Source: Hyphomicrobiales bacterium
GTDB lineage: Bacteria; Pseudomonadota; Alphaproteobacteria; Rhizobiales; Devosiaceae
NCBI GenBank assembly: GCA_900470445.1
Contig: UCAU01000027.1
Coordinates: 1-54,688 of the forward strand
DNA length: 54,688 nt
Direction of reading: 5' to 3'
Both the position numbers and the translations under genes were made by a program. The notes under the pieces are model-generated. The model ran no database searches, was not told where the DNA came from, and was given only the letters and a program-made list of their open reading frames with translations. Shown here piece by piece: positions 1 to 7,455 of the stretch. Within the stretch, counting starts at the first letter, position 1. Every line of letters begins with the position of its first letter.

Positions 1-80
1 GGCAGAGCTGCGGAGCAAGGCCCCCTCACCCGGCGCGGTGCGCCGACCTCTCCCCCGGAGGGAGAGGTGAAGGTAGGTAT
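1..80. repeat. Palindromic intergenic repeat fragment (CTCACCC/CCTCTCCC type)
   Basis: The first bases carry the CCCCTCACCC and CTCTCCC...GGGAGAGG motifs that recur at about 28.85, 33.14, 38.25 and 54.56 kb. It lies downstream of the stop of the binding-protein gene and is cut by the window edge. No coding signal is seen. Confidence 0.5.
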
Positions 81-94
81 GGCTGCCACGCCGC

Positions 95-898
95 TTACTG
101 GGCCGCGTTGTATTCGTAGAACCACTTCTGCTGGAATTTTTCCATGGTGCCGTCGGCCTTGATAGCGGCGATAGCGGCGTTGATGGGGTCGAGCAGATCG
201 GAGCCCTGGGTGAGGATGAAGCCGAAATCCTCGGCGCCGAGCGGGCCGCCAATGACTTTGAAGGCGCCCGGATTGGCCCCGATATAGCCATTGGCCGAGG
301 TCTGGTCCATCAGGACGGTATCGACATCGCCGGCCTGCAGCGCCGAGACCGAGGTGCCGAAGGTGTCGAACAGCTTGATGCGCGGATTGCTCTCTTCGCC
401 ATCGAGCACATTATAGACCGCGACATAGAAATTGGTGGTGCCGGCCTGGGCGCCGATCAGCAGGTTGGGGTCGCCAGCAAAGCTTTCCGCGTCGGTGAAG
501 CGGCTCTCGTCGGCGCGCACCAGCATGAATTGCTCGCTGGTCAGGTAGGGATCGGAAAAATCGATCAGCTCGGCGCGTTCCTCATTGATGGTGATGCCGT
601 CCATGCCCACTTCGAACTGGCCATCGCGCACCGCCTGGATCATCACGTCCCAGCTGGAAAGCTGCCAATCGACCTTGGCATTGAGGCGCTTGGCGATTTC
701 GTTGAACAGATCATATTCAAGGCCAATGCCTTCCCCGGTTTTCGGATCTGCAAAATTGAGCGGCACATAGGCGTTTTCGGTGACCGCGACGATGGTGCGG
801 CCGCCAAGGTCCGGCAGGGCATCCTGGGCCTGAACGGAAACGGCGCCGAAGGCCAGCGAGGCCGTGGCGGTGGCGAGCAGCTTGAGGATGGATGACAT
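95..898 (-). CDS. Amino-acid ABC transporter substrate-binding protein (family 3)
   Basis: A periplasmic solute-binding protein of 267 residues. It has a clear signal peptide (about residues 1-25, ending VQAQ) followed by the SBP_bac_3 pattern: a VAVTENAYVPLNF-like first strand, EYDLFNEIAKRLN, a DGITI segment and the ERAELIDFSDPY signature near residues 105-125. Family members capture polar amino acids or related small molecules and hand them to an ABC permease. No permease or ATPase gene lies next to it in the window, so either the partners sit upstream of base 1 or this is an orphan receptor. The ligand cannot be told from sequence. Start chosen at the ATG that opens the signal peptide. Confidence 0.9.
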   Translation of the reverse strand: MSSILKLLATATASLAFGAVSVQAQDALPDLGGRTIVAVTENAYVPLNFADPKTGEGIGLEYDLFNEIAKRLNAKVDWQLSSWDVMIQAVRDGQFEVGMDGITINEERAELIDFSDPYLTSEQFMLVRADESRFTDAESFAGDPNLLIGAQAGTTNFYVAVYNVLDGEESNPRIKLFDTFGTSVSALQAGDVDTVLMDQTSANGYIGANPGAFKVIGGPLGAEDFGFILTQGSDLLDPINAAIAAIKADGTMEKFQQKWFYEYNAAQ

Positions 899-1035
899 GA
901 GGCGGCATTCTCCCGGAACGATTTGCCGGCAAGACTAGACCGGGCGGCCGGGGCTTGGGAATGGGGTTTGGTGCGGCGAGAAGCGGGCCGGCGGGAAGAA
1001 TTTGTTTTTGCCGTGCCCGTTCCACACACGGCGTC

Positions 1036-1112
1036 TTCCTCGGGCTTGACCCGAGGATCACTTGCAACACGTGCCATATCAAAGTGGCCCTCGGGTCAGG
1101 CCGAGGGAGAAC
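1036..1112. repeat. Palindromic repeat, CCTCGGG family, copy A
   Basis: An inverted repeat with arms containing CTCGGGCTTGACCCGAGG and CCTCGGGTCAGGCCGAGG, separated by about 30 bases. Two further copies lie at about 12.0 and 20.8 kb. It occupies the gap between the binding-protein gene and the YegP-like gene, where no other feature is seen. Confidence 0.7.
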
Positions 1113-1148
1113 AGCGATTGATTGCAGCATTGTGGCTAGAGCCGCGCC

Positions 1149-1517
1149 TTACGCCTCGTCGATGGTTTCCGCCTTGGGGCCGCGTTCCTGCACCGATTTG
1201 ATGCAGTTCTTGGCGCTGGATTTGGATTTGTAGGTTTCCGAACGCACCATGGGTTCGCCATTGGCGGCGACGAAGCGCACGAAGGTCTGGCCATCCTTGG
1301 AAGCGGCGAGTTCGAAGCGGTAGCCCTTGCCCTCTTCGCCCTTGGTCAGATCGACAATGGCGGCGCCGGGCGCGTTCTTCTTGATGGACTCGATGCAGTT
1401 CTGCGCGCTGGCCTTGGACTTGTAAGTTTCCGACCAGACCATGATTTCGCTATTGTAGACGAACTTGGCTACGAACTCGCCATTCTTGGCAGCAGTGATC
1501 TTGAACTTATGCGCCAT
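1149..1517 (-). CDS. YegP-like DUF1508 protein, two repeats
   Basis: A 122-residue protein made of two tandem DUF1508 modules. Each has a strand block (KFKITAAKNGEFVAKFVYN / YRFELAASKDGQTFVRF) followed by SETYKSKxSAxNCIxS. Both modules keep the SETYKSK and NCI motifs. Members are small cytosolic proteins of unknown biochemical function. I chose the ATG giving MAHKFKI, because the modules begin there; the upstream in-frame ATG adds 19 residues without family character. It is a single gene flanked by a palindromic repeat on one side and the SelW-like gene on the other. Confidence 0.85.
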   Translation of the reverse strand: MAHKFKITAAKNGEFVAKFVYNSEIMVWSETYKSKASAQNCIESIKKNAPGAAIVDLTKGEEGKGYRFELAASKDGQTFVRFVAANGEPMVRSETYKSKSSAKNCIKSVQERGPKAETIDEA

Positions 1518-1607
1518 GACCCCAGGCTCTCCCTCAAGGAGCGACGCGACGGCGCGTCGCTTTGCAATGAGCAAGATTAACCCAAGATATAAGAAAAGAA
1601 AGAGGGA

Positions 1608-1895
1608 TCAGCCCGTATGGGAGCGGTCGATATGGCCCAGATCGCGGTCGGGGTCGATGCGGTCGCGCACCATTTGCTTGAGCTGCTTGACGTCGGGGAA
1701 GCCGCCATCGCGCTTGCGCTCCCAGATCAATTCACCATCGAGGCTGATCTCGAAAATGCCGCCCGTGCCGGGCACCAGCGTCACCGCTCCCATTTCGAGG
1801 CTGAAGGTGGAGAGCACCTCCTGGGCCATCCAGGCCGAGCGGAGCAGCCAATTGCACTGAGTGCAATAGGTGATGGTAAGGGCGGGCTTGTTCAT
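1608..1895 (-). CDS. SelT/SelW/SelH (Rdx) family redox protein
   Basis: A 95-residue thioredoxin-fold protein with the N-terminal TYCTQC motif (residues 10-15), the CxxC counterpart of the CxxU redox site of selenoprotein W, followed by GTGGIFEI and a WERKRDGGFPD segment typical of the Rdx family. The role is a proposed thiol-disulfide or glutathione-linked redox function; substrates are unknown. Both active-site positions are ordinary Cys. Its ATG overlaps the stop of the preceding cNMP-binding gene (ATGA), so the two are translationally coupled. Confidence 0.88.
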   Translation of the reverse strand: MNKPALTITYCTQCNWLLRSAWMAQEVLSTFSLEMGAVTLVPGTGGIFEISLDGELIWERKRDGGFPDVKQLKQMVRDRIDPDRDLGHIDRSHTG

Positions 1896-2353
1896 CGGGC
1901 GGCTTTGCTCTTGCGGTCGGCGGGTTCAACCAGGGTGGCCAGGATCTGATCGACCAGGTCGAGATCCCGTCGCTTGCCGGCCGCCTGCTGCTGCAGATCG
2001 ACCAGATAAGAGGTGGTGTAATAAAGCCGCCGCGCCAGCATGGTGGCGATATGGAGGGAAAATTCGGGGCGGCTATCGAGGAAGGTCAGCGCGTCGGGAA
2101 TTTCATAGGCGGTGACGGCGGAGAGCGCCTTGACGCTGGCCGAATGGGGCATGTCGAGCAGCACGGCCATTTCCCCGAAGATCGAGCCGGGCTCATCGAC
2201 ATGGGTGACCTGGGTGCGTTCGCGGATCACCTCCACCTGGCCCGAGACCAGCACATAGAGCCGGCCCAGCCGCTCGCCCTCGGGCAGCATGAGCTGGCCG
2301 GGTTTGAAGCTGACCTGCTTGAGCCCCACACAATAATCCAGAATATCGGCCAT
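1892..2353 (-). CDS. Cyclic nucleotide-binding domain protein (Crp-like sensor without HTH)
   Basis: A 153-residue protein consisting of one cNMP-binding domain: a beta roll with SGQVEVIRE (about residues 38-46), then a GSIFGEMAVLLDMPHSASV segment matching the phosphate-binding cassette, then a C-helix (about 95-125). There is no helix-turn-helix after the C-helix, so it is a stand-alone sensor rather than a classical Crp/Fnr regulator. The start is fixed by an upstream GGAGGGG ribosome site six bases before the ATG. It is the first gene of a two-gene unit with the SelW-like protein. Whether it binds cAMP, cGMP or nothing is not determinable here. Confidence 0.85.
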   Translation of the reverse strand: MADILDYCVGLKQVSFKPGQLMLPEGERLGRLYVLVSGQVEVIRERTQVTHVDEPGSIFGEMAVLLDMPHSASVKALSAVTAYEIPDALTFLDSRPEFSLHIATMLARRLYYTTSYLVDLQQQAAGKRRDLDLVDQILATLVEPADRKSKAAR

Positions 2354-2512
2354 GCGCCCCTCCGATTTTCGTGCGGCTATATTGCCCAAACTCGGCAGGC
2401 GGTCAAAGCAAAGCCGCCCGGAGTGAACCGGACGGCTTCGGGGCGGGCGTGACTACGGAACTTCCACCCCATCCCGCCCTCGAGAGGGAGGAATAGTTGT
2501 GCGGCGCCGGGG

Positions 2513-3151
2513 CTAGTTGATCCAGACCACGGCGCGGCTGGTGCTTTCGACCAGGGCCGGGCGGCCCTCGATATAGACATAGGAATAGCTCGATTGGGGC
2601 ACCGGAGTCAGTGCGACATCGGGCGGCACCACATAGCCCACGACCACATCGCCTTGCAGGGGCACCGGATCTATTGGGTTGGCGATGGCGTAATCGAGAT
2701 AGTTCTGGGTCACCAGATAGCCCGGCGACTGCACCAGGGCGCGGCTTTGCAGATCGACGATCCAGACGCGGTCATTGGCATAGATATAGCCATAGGAGGG
2801 GTTGGTCTCGACCGGGTAGATCACCACGTCGGGCGGCAGCACATAGCCGATATCGAGCGCGCTATCGAGATAGACCGGTTCGACCGGATGGGCGCCGGCA
2901 TAATCGACCACCGAGGTTTCGATTCCTGCCTCGGCGCCCAGCGTGGCCCCGGCAAAGCCGCCGATGGCAGCGCCCAGCGGGCCGGCCACTACGGCGCCAA
3001 CGGTCGCGCCGGCGATGCCGCCACCACCCGCGCCAATGGTGGCGCCGGCTTGCACATCATCTTCGGTGCCGATCAGCGTATCCTGGGCGAAGGCCGGCAT
3101 GGCCATGCCAAGCGCCAACGCGGCCACACCAGCCAAAAGAAGCTGTTTCAT
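2513..3151 (-). CDS. DUF1236 envelope protein with glycine zipper
   Basis: A 212-residue exported protein. Signal peptide residues 1-24 (ending AFA), then a glycine-zipper hydrophobic stretch (about 34-75, repeated GAxxGxxxG), then two DUF1236-like modules, each of the form YVxPPDVxxxPVxxxxxYxYxY...R. DUF1236 proteins are widespread in Rhizobiales, with no settled function. The glycine zipper suggests membrane association or oligomerisation (inference). I used the internal ATG at the signal peptide; the 51 residues upstream lack family character. An AAGGATC ribosome site precedes it. Confidence 0.85.
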   Translation of the reverse strand: MKQLLLAGVAALALGMAMPAFAQDTLIGTEDDVQAGATIGAGGGGIAGATVGAVVAGPLGAAIGGFAGATLGAEAGIETSVVDYAGAHPVEPVYLDSALDIGYVLPPDVVIYPVETNPSYGYIYANDRVWIVDLQSRALVQSPGYLVTQNYLDYAIANPIDPVPLQGDVVVGYVVPPDVALTPVPQSSYSYVYIEGRPALVESTSRAVVWIN

Positions 3152-3330
3152 TGCTCTGATCCTTTCAAGGGAGTGGACAGGCCACTCACTGCGGAAGCGC
3201 GAGACTGGCAGGTCCCGCGCGGTTACCGCCCCGTGCTGGATTAACGGGGGCCTGAAAGACTGGTTCCTGGCGGGGAATGGTGATGGCGGGCAGCTGTGGC
3301 GCATCGGCCACAGGGGCCCCGGCAGGACGC

Positions 3331-3750
3331 TCAGAGGTAGGACGTCACCGCGGGCGGCTCCATCTGCTTGTCCTGGATGCCGTTTTCATAGGTGATCGGC
3401 ACGCTGGCAAAATCCTGCGGCGATAGGCCGTCGAGCACGGCGATGTTGAGCGCATAGAACCAGCCGCCCATCTGCTCGAGAAAGCCGCGCGAATAGAGCT
3501 GCACGCCGCAGGTCTTGCAGAAATGGTGGTGGATGTGATCGGGCGGCCAGAGCGAATCCGGGGCGCGATAATCGGCCAGGTTATCGGCGCCGGTCAGCAG
3601 GCGGATATCGTCGACGCCGACAAAGCTCTTCCAATAGCGCGTCTTGGCGCAATAGGTGCAGTTGCAGCGGCGGGATTCGGCGCTGAGGTCGACATCGACT
3701 TCGAAGCTGACGGCGCCGCAATGGCAGGAGCCGTGATGGGTCTGTCGCAT
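3331..3750 (-). CDS. GFA (CENP-V) family zinc protein
   Basis: A 139-residue protein with the zinc-binding pattern of the GFA/CENP-V fold: SCHCGAV near the N-terminus, CNCTYCAKT, and a later CKTCGVQLYSR. The family is named for a proposed glutathione-formaldehyde adduct enzyme, but most small members have no proven activity. The ATG is preceded by a strong GAGGAG site. It is the third gene of an ArsR-SRPBCC-GFA run with an 11-base gap after the SRPBCC stop, so co-transcription under the ArsR regulator is likely. Confidence 0.88.
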   Translation of the reverse strand: MRQTHHGSCHCGAVSFEVDVDLSAESRRCNCTYCAKTRYWKSFVGVDDIRLLTGADNLADYRAPDSLWPPDHIHHHFCKTCGVQLYSRGFLEQMGGWFYALNIAVLDGLSPQDFASVPITYENGIQDKQMEPPAVTSYL

Positions 3751-3761
3751 GTTTGCTCTCC

Positions 3762-4226
3762 TCAGGCGGGATTGTCGCGCAGGTAGCTCACCTGCTTGTC
3801 GAGGCATTCGGTCCAGCCGCTGAGGTGGCCGTCGCGCTCGGCGATCGAGGCGAAGGGGGCCTGGTGAAAACGCTGGCTGGTGACGCCATCGGCTTCTTCG
3901 AGCGTGATGGTGATATCGGTGAGATCGGTCTGGCCCGAGCCCTGTTCCCAGGCAAAGCTCATGACGATCTTTCGATTGGGCACGATCTCTTTAAACGTGC
4001 CGCCGAACCAGCCATCGGGATAATCGGCCGAGCGGATCACGCCGCGATAGGCGCCGCCGACGCGGAAATCGAGCGTATAGCTGGGGCAGGTGAAATCCTT
4101 TGGACCGAACCAGCGCTTGAGCAATTCCGCATCGCTCCAGAGGCGGAACACCAATGCGGCCGGCGCGGCAAAGGTGCGGTCGATGAAGAGTTCGTTTGCG
4201 GCCATAGCGTCAGTTTTTGGGAGCAT
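3762..4226 (-). CDS. SRPBCC/AHSA1 domain protein
   Basis: A 154-residue START-like (AHA1/CalC) protein. It shows the usual order: FIDRTFAAPAALVFRLWSD, LKRWFGPKDFTCP, DFRVGGAYRGVI, DITITLEE, and a C-terminal helix GWTECLDKQVSYL. Such proteins bind hydrophobic ligands and are very often paired with an ArsR gene, as here. Start choice: the ATG at 4226 has an AAAGGA site and overlaps the arsR stop by 17 bases; the ATG at 4205 (MAANELF) lacks a ribosome site but is a possible alternative. Confidence 0.88.
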   Translation of the reverse strand: MLPKTDAMAANELFIDRTFAAPAALVFRLWSDAELLKRWFGPKDFTCPSYTLDFRVGGAYRGVIRSADYPDGWFGGTFKEIVPNRKIVMSFAWEQGSGQTDLTDITITLEEADGVTSQRFHQAPFASIAERDGHLSGWTECLDKQVSYLRDNPA

Positions 4227-4557
4227 CGGGCTGTCCTTTGGTGAGATCCTTGAGGAGGGCGTCCATCTTGTCGAAGCCCTCGTCCCAGAATTTGCGATAG
4301 TGCTCGAGCCAGCTGGCCAGCTCGCGCAGTGGCGCGCCTTCGAGGCGGACGGGGCGCCATTGCGCCGTGCGGCCGCGCGAGACGAGGCCCGCATGTTCGA
4401 GCACCTTGAGATGGCGGGAAATGGCCGGCAGGCTGATGTCGAAGGGCTCGGCCAATTCATTGACATTGGCCTCGCCCTCTCCCAGCCGGGCCAGAATGGC
4501 GCGGCGGGTCGGGTCGGCCAGGGCGGCCAGCGTGAGGCTTAGCGGGTCGGTCTGCAT
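4210..4557 (-). CDS. ArsR-family winged-helix repressor
   Basis: A 115-residue regulator: LAALADPTRRAILARLGEGEANVNELAEPFDISLPAISRHL is the ArsR winged helix-turn-helix (about residues 9-52). The fold continues with VLEHAGLVSRGR and a C-terminal helical dimer arm. It has no metal-binding CxC in the recognition helix, so it belongs to the non-metal group usually linked to SRPBCC partners. It heads the operon and very likely represses it through the two 16-base dyads that begin one base beyond its start codon. The ligand is unknown. Confidence 0.92.
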   Translation of the reverse strand: MQTDPLSLTLAALADPTRRAILARLGEGEANVNELAEPFDISLPAISRHLKVLEHAGLVSRGRTAQWRPVRLEGAPLRELASWLEHYRKFWDEGFDKMDALLKDLTKGQPDAPKN

Positions 4558-4589
4558 TTAACGCATCCGTTAATTAACATATACGTTAA
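4558..4589. promoter_or_regulatory. Tandem 16-bp dyads, probable ArsR operator
   Basis: Two inverted repeats lie directly end to end: TTAACGCATCCGTTAA (4558-4573) and TTAACATATACGTTAA (4574-4589). Both are 16 bases long with TTAAC/GTTAA arms. They begin one base upstream of the arsR start codon in an otherwise GC-rich region. This is the arrangement expected for cooperative binding of two repressor dimers. Assignment to the adjacent ArsR protein is inference. Confidence 0.7.
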
Positions 4590-4686
4590 ATAGATCGATC
4601 GTAGATAGGAGTCAAGAGGCGGATCCACCGCGCTTGCTCCCATGGCCTGCCGCCCCTAAATATGGGCCCTCCCCGGGAGCCCGCCT

Positions 4687-5790
4687 TTGTCAGATCCATC
4701 CCCTGCCTTGCGCGTTGCGCTTAAAACCCGCGTCGTCGTGATTGGCGCGGGACAGGCGGGGCTGTCCTCGGCCTATCACCTCAAGCAAATGGGCCTTGCG
4801 CCGGGCCGCGATTTCATCGTGCTCGACCAGGCACCCGCGCCGGGTGGCGCCTGGCAATATCGCTGGCCTTCGCTGACGCTGAGCACGGTCAATCGCGTGC
4901 ATGACCTGCCGGGCCTGTCCTTTGCCGAACTGGCAGGCGGCGACGATTCGGTGCAGGCGGCCGTGGCGGTGCCGCGCTATTTCGCGGCTTATGAGGAGCG
5001 CTTCGGGCTCAATGTGCTGCGCCCCGCCGCGGTCAGCGTGGTGTGCGACCGGGGCGCGTGGCTGCGGGTCGAGAGCGATCGTGGGGTGTTTTCCGCCGAG
5101 GGGCTGATCAATGCCACCGGCACGTGGGAAAAGCCGTTCATTCCCGAATATCCCGGCGCCGAACTCTTCACCGGCCGGCAATTGCACACCAGGGATTATA
5201 AAAGCGCCCAGGAATTCGCCGGCCAGCATGTGCTGGTGGTCGGCGGGGGTATTTCGGCCATCCAGCTGCTCGATGAAATCTCGCAGGTCACGCAGACCAG
5301 CTGGGTCACCCGCACGCCGCCGCGCTTTCGCGATGGTCCGTTTGATGCTGATGCCGGCCGTGCTGCGGTGGCGCTGGTGGAAGAGCGCGTGCGCCAGGGC
5401 CTGCCACCGGGTTCGATGGTGTCGGTCACCGGCCTGCCCGTCACCCCGGCGATCGAGGCAGCACGGGCGCGGGGCGTATTGAACCGCCAGCCCATGTTCG
5501 ACGAAATCACGCCGACCGGGGTGCGCTGGGCCGATGGCAAGACGCTCGATGTCGATGTGATTCTATGGTGCACCGGCTTTCGCAGCGCGCTCGATCATCT
5601 GGCGCCACTGCAATTGCGCGAGCCCTCGGGCGGCATCGTCATGAGCGGGCGGCTGGCGACGCAGGTCGAGCGCGACAAGCGCATCCACCTCGTCGGTTAC
5701 GGCCCCTCGGCCTCCACGATCGGCGCCAACCGCGCCGGCAGCGCGGCCGCCAAGGAATTGATGGCGTTTCTTGATGCGGGAAGTGGCTAA
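4687..5790 (+). CDS. FAD/NAD(P)-dependent monooxygenase-like flavoprotein (FMO family)
   Basis: A 367-residue two-dinucleotide-domain flavoprotein. The FAD fingerprint VVVIGAGQAGLSSAYHL is at about residues 16-32. The FMO motif FTGRQLHTRDY (FxGxxxHxxxY) is at 161-171. The NADPH fingerprint VLVVGGGISA is at 182-191, and a late CTGFRS motif is also present. Group B flavin monooxygenases oxidise nitrogen, sulfur or ketone substrates; the substrate here is unknown. The start is a TTG with GGGAG seven bases upstream; no in-frame ATG precedes the FAD motif. It is transcribed away from the arsR operon. Confidence 0.88.
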   Translation: MSDPSPALRVALKTRVVVIGAGQAGLSSAYHLKQMGLAPGRDFIVLDQAPAPGGAWQYRWPSLTLSTVNRVHDLPGLSFAELAGGDDSVQAAVAVPRYFAAYEERFGLNVLRPAAVSVVCDRGAWLRVESDRGVFSAEGLINATGTWEKPFIPEYPGAELFTGRQLHTRDYKSAQEFAGQHVLVVGGGISAIQLLDEISQVTQTSWVTRTPPRFRDGPFDADAGRAAVALVEERVRQGLPPGSMVSVTGLPVTPAIEAARARGVLNRQPMFDEITPTGVRWADGKTLDVDVILWCTGFRSALDHLAPLQLREPSGGIVMSGRLATQVERDKRIHLVGYGPSASTIGANRAGSAAAKELMAFLDAGSG

Positions 5791-6062
5791 CGCCGCGGCC
5801 GCCGCCCTACGGGCTCGATCAGGTCGTCCTCGACTTCGGTTTGCGGCCGGTCGTCGCCGCGGGCCAGTTCTTCATGCCAGCGCCCTTCGGCGTCCTGATA
5901 GCCGATGGCCTGGGTCTGTCCGGCGGCCTGTTGGCGGTCGGCGGCGGCGATGGCCGCGTCCAAAGCCGCGCGATGGGTCGGAAAGCTCTCCGAAAACACA
6001 TCCCCGACCTTATAGGCAAAGCCGCCGTCATGCTCGACGACCTCGTAGCGTACATGTGCCAT
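5787..6062 (-). CDS. DUF2188 family small protein
   Basis: A 91-residue protein with the DUF2188 pattern: VVEHDGGFAYKVGDVFSESF, a THRAALDAA helix and GYQDAEGRWHEE. The family has no known function; the fold is a short beta-alpha-beta repeat. Its 3' end overlaps the convergent flavoprotein gene by four bases. The charged tail (RGDDRPQTEVEDD) is probably disordered. Confidence 0.75.
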   Translation of the reverse strand: MAHVRYEVVEHDGGFAYKVGDVFSESFPTHRAALDAAIAAADRQQAAGQTQAIGYQDAEGRWHEELARGDDRPQTEVEDDLIEPVGRRPRR

Positions 6063-6145
6063 GGCGCAAGTCTCCCTGTTCTGCAGGCAGGAGAACTATC
6101 GGCGCCCGTTTCGGTTGCTGGAAAAACGCTGGGCCGGAAACAAAC

Positions 6146-6179
6146 CCGGAAAAACAAAAAGGGTCCCGAAGGACCCTTT
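6146..6179 (-). terminator. Intrinsic terminator of tRNA-Gly, UUCG loop
   Basis: Read on the minus strand, a 9-bp stem (AAAGGGTCC with GGACCCTTT) is closed by a TTCG tetraloop and followed by TTTTTGTTTTT. It begins about 30 bases after the tRNA 3' end. Stem, stable tetraloop and U tract are all present. Confidence 0.9.
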
Positions 6180-6209
6180 GTCACCAAAGCCATGCCGGAC
6201 TTTGGTATT

Positions 6210-6284
6210 TGGAGCGGGCGATGGGATTCGAACCCACGACCCTAACCTTGGCAAGGTTATGCTCTACCCCTGAGCTACACCCGC
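6210..6284 (-). tRNA. tRNA-Gly (anticodon GCC)
   Basis: A complete cloverleaf reads on the minus strand. The acceptor GCGGGTG pairs with CGCCCGC. The D arm contains AGCTCAGGGGTAGAGC. The anticodon stem ACCTT-GCC-AAGGT flanks anticodon GCC, and the T arm contains GTTCGAATC. The 3' TCCA is encoded. Length is 75 bases including CCA. It is a lone tRNA with its own terminator downstream and a plausible promoter upstream. Confidence 0.97.
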
Positions 6285-6329
6285 ACTCCATATCGTCGTC
6301 ACCGCCTTGGCAGTGCCCCGATGCGCGCC

Positions 6330-6358
6330 TATATGCCCAATCACCTGCCTGATTGCAA
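6330..6358 (-). promoter_or_regulatory. Candidate sigma-70 promoter for tRNA-Gly
   Basis: On the minus strand, TTGCAA (6358-6353) and CATATA (6335-6330) are separated by 17 bases. The predicted start lies about 40 bases before the tRNA 5' end. Position and spacing are right, but the -10 element is imperfect. Confidence 0.4.
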
Positions 6359-6491
6359 CCCACATTTTGACCGCTTCGTCATCTTCCGGTCGCCTTGTGG
6401 ATAGAAGGGCTTGTCACACCACGGTTTGCGGGCGCAAGAAGAGCCCAGAACCGACCCAGATTTCGAAAAACGCCAAGGGCCCGTCACGCCG

Positions 6492-7442
6492 ATGTCCACT
6501 CCGTTTAACGTTGCAACACCGACTTCTCCCGCTGCTGCGCCTGTTGGCGCGCTGATCAAGGATTCGACCGATCAGGCTTTCAAGGCCGATGTGATCGATG
6601 CTTCGCTCGATACGCCCGTGCTGGTCGATTTCTGGGCCCCCTGGTGCGGCCCCTGCCGCCAGCTGACGCCGGCGCTGGAAAAAGTGGTCAATGAAAAGGC
6701 CGGCAAGATCCGCCTGATCAAGATCAATATCGACGAAAACCCCCAGATTGCCGGCCAGCTCGGGATTCAATCGATTCCGGCCGTCTTCGCTTTTTCCGGC
6801 GGCCGCCCGGTCGATGGCTTTATGGGCGCCATGCCCGAGGGCGAAGTGCGCCGCTTTGCCGATAAGGTGATTGCGGGCGCGCCCGAGCCGGCTCCGGCCG
6901 AAGGCTCGATGGAAGCCCAGATCACCGAAGCTCTCGCCGCCGCCGAGGAAGCGCTGACCGGTGGGGATCTCAGCCGCGCCGCGCAGATTTTCGGCATGGT
7001 GGTGCAGCATGTTCCCGATCATGCCGTGGCACTGATCGGCCTCACCAAGGTTTATCTGGCGGCTGGCGAGACCGAACAGGCCCAGGCCACGCTCGACATG
7101 ATCCCCGAAGCCGAGCGCAAGGGTGACGCCTATACCAGCCTCGCCAACTCGATTCGCCTCCTGGGTGAAGCGGCGGACCTGTCGGAAACCTCGGCGCTGG
7201 AAGCCGCGCTTGCCGCCAATCCCGATGATCATCAGGCCCGCTTTGATCTGGCTGTGGTGCTCAATGCCGAAGGCAAGCGCGTCGAGGCCGCCGAGGCGCT
7301 GGTCGCCATCTTCAAGCGCGACCGCACCTGGAACGAGGATGGCGCGCGCAAGAAACTGCTCGAATTCTTCGATGCCTGGGGGCCAAAAGACCCCGCCACG
7401 CAGAGAGGTCGCCGGCTGCTGTCGGCTGCGCTGTTTTCCTGA
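6492..7442 (+). CDS. CnoX-type thioredoxin/TPR co-chaperone
   Basis: A 316-residue cytosolic protein. The thioredoxin domain (about residues 20-130) carries an intact WAPWCGPC redox site and a cis-Pro in GIQSIPAV. A helical TPR region (about 150-310) follows, including HVPDHAVALIGLTKVYLAAGE and a C-terminal DRTWNEDGARKKLLEFFDAWG typical of the YbbN/CnoX family. CnoX proteins protect substrates from over-oxidation and pass them to GroEL or DnaK. The intact CxxC means it may also be redox active. It is the first gene of a three-gene unit; the lonD-like gene starts 13 bases after its stop. Confidence 0.92.
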   Translation: MSTPFNVATPTSPAAAPVGALIKDSTDQAFKADVIDASLDTPVLVDFWAPWCGPCRQLTPALEKVVNEKAGKIRLIKINIDENPQIAGQLGIQSIPAVFAFSGGRPVDGFMGAMPEGEVRRFADKVIAGAPEPAPAEGSMEAQITEALAAAEEALTGGDLSRAAQIFGMVVQHVPDHAVALIGLTKVYLAAGETEQAQATLDMIPEAERKGDAYTSLANSIRLLGEAADLSETSALEAALAANPDDHQARFDLAVVLNAEGKRVEAAEALVAIFKRDRTWNEDGARKKLLEFFDAWGPKDPATQRGRRLLSAALFS

Positions 7443-7455
7443 GCCGGGAGATTCT

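Noticed and set aside
4037..4360. Alternative frames over the arsR-SRPBCC junction
   Set aside because: They cross two clear genes and lack family character.
6395..6406. TTGTGGATAG, a DnaA-box-like sequence before cnoX
   Set aside because: A single imperfect box far from dnaA, with no cluster; chance match.
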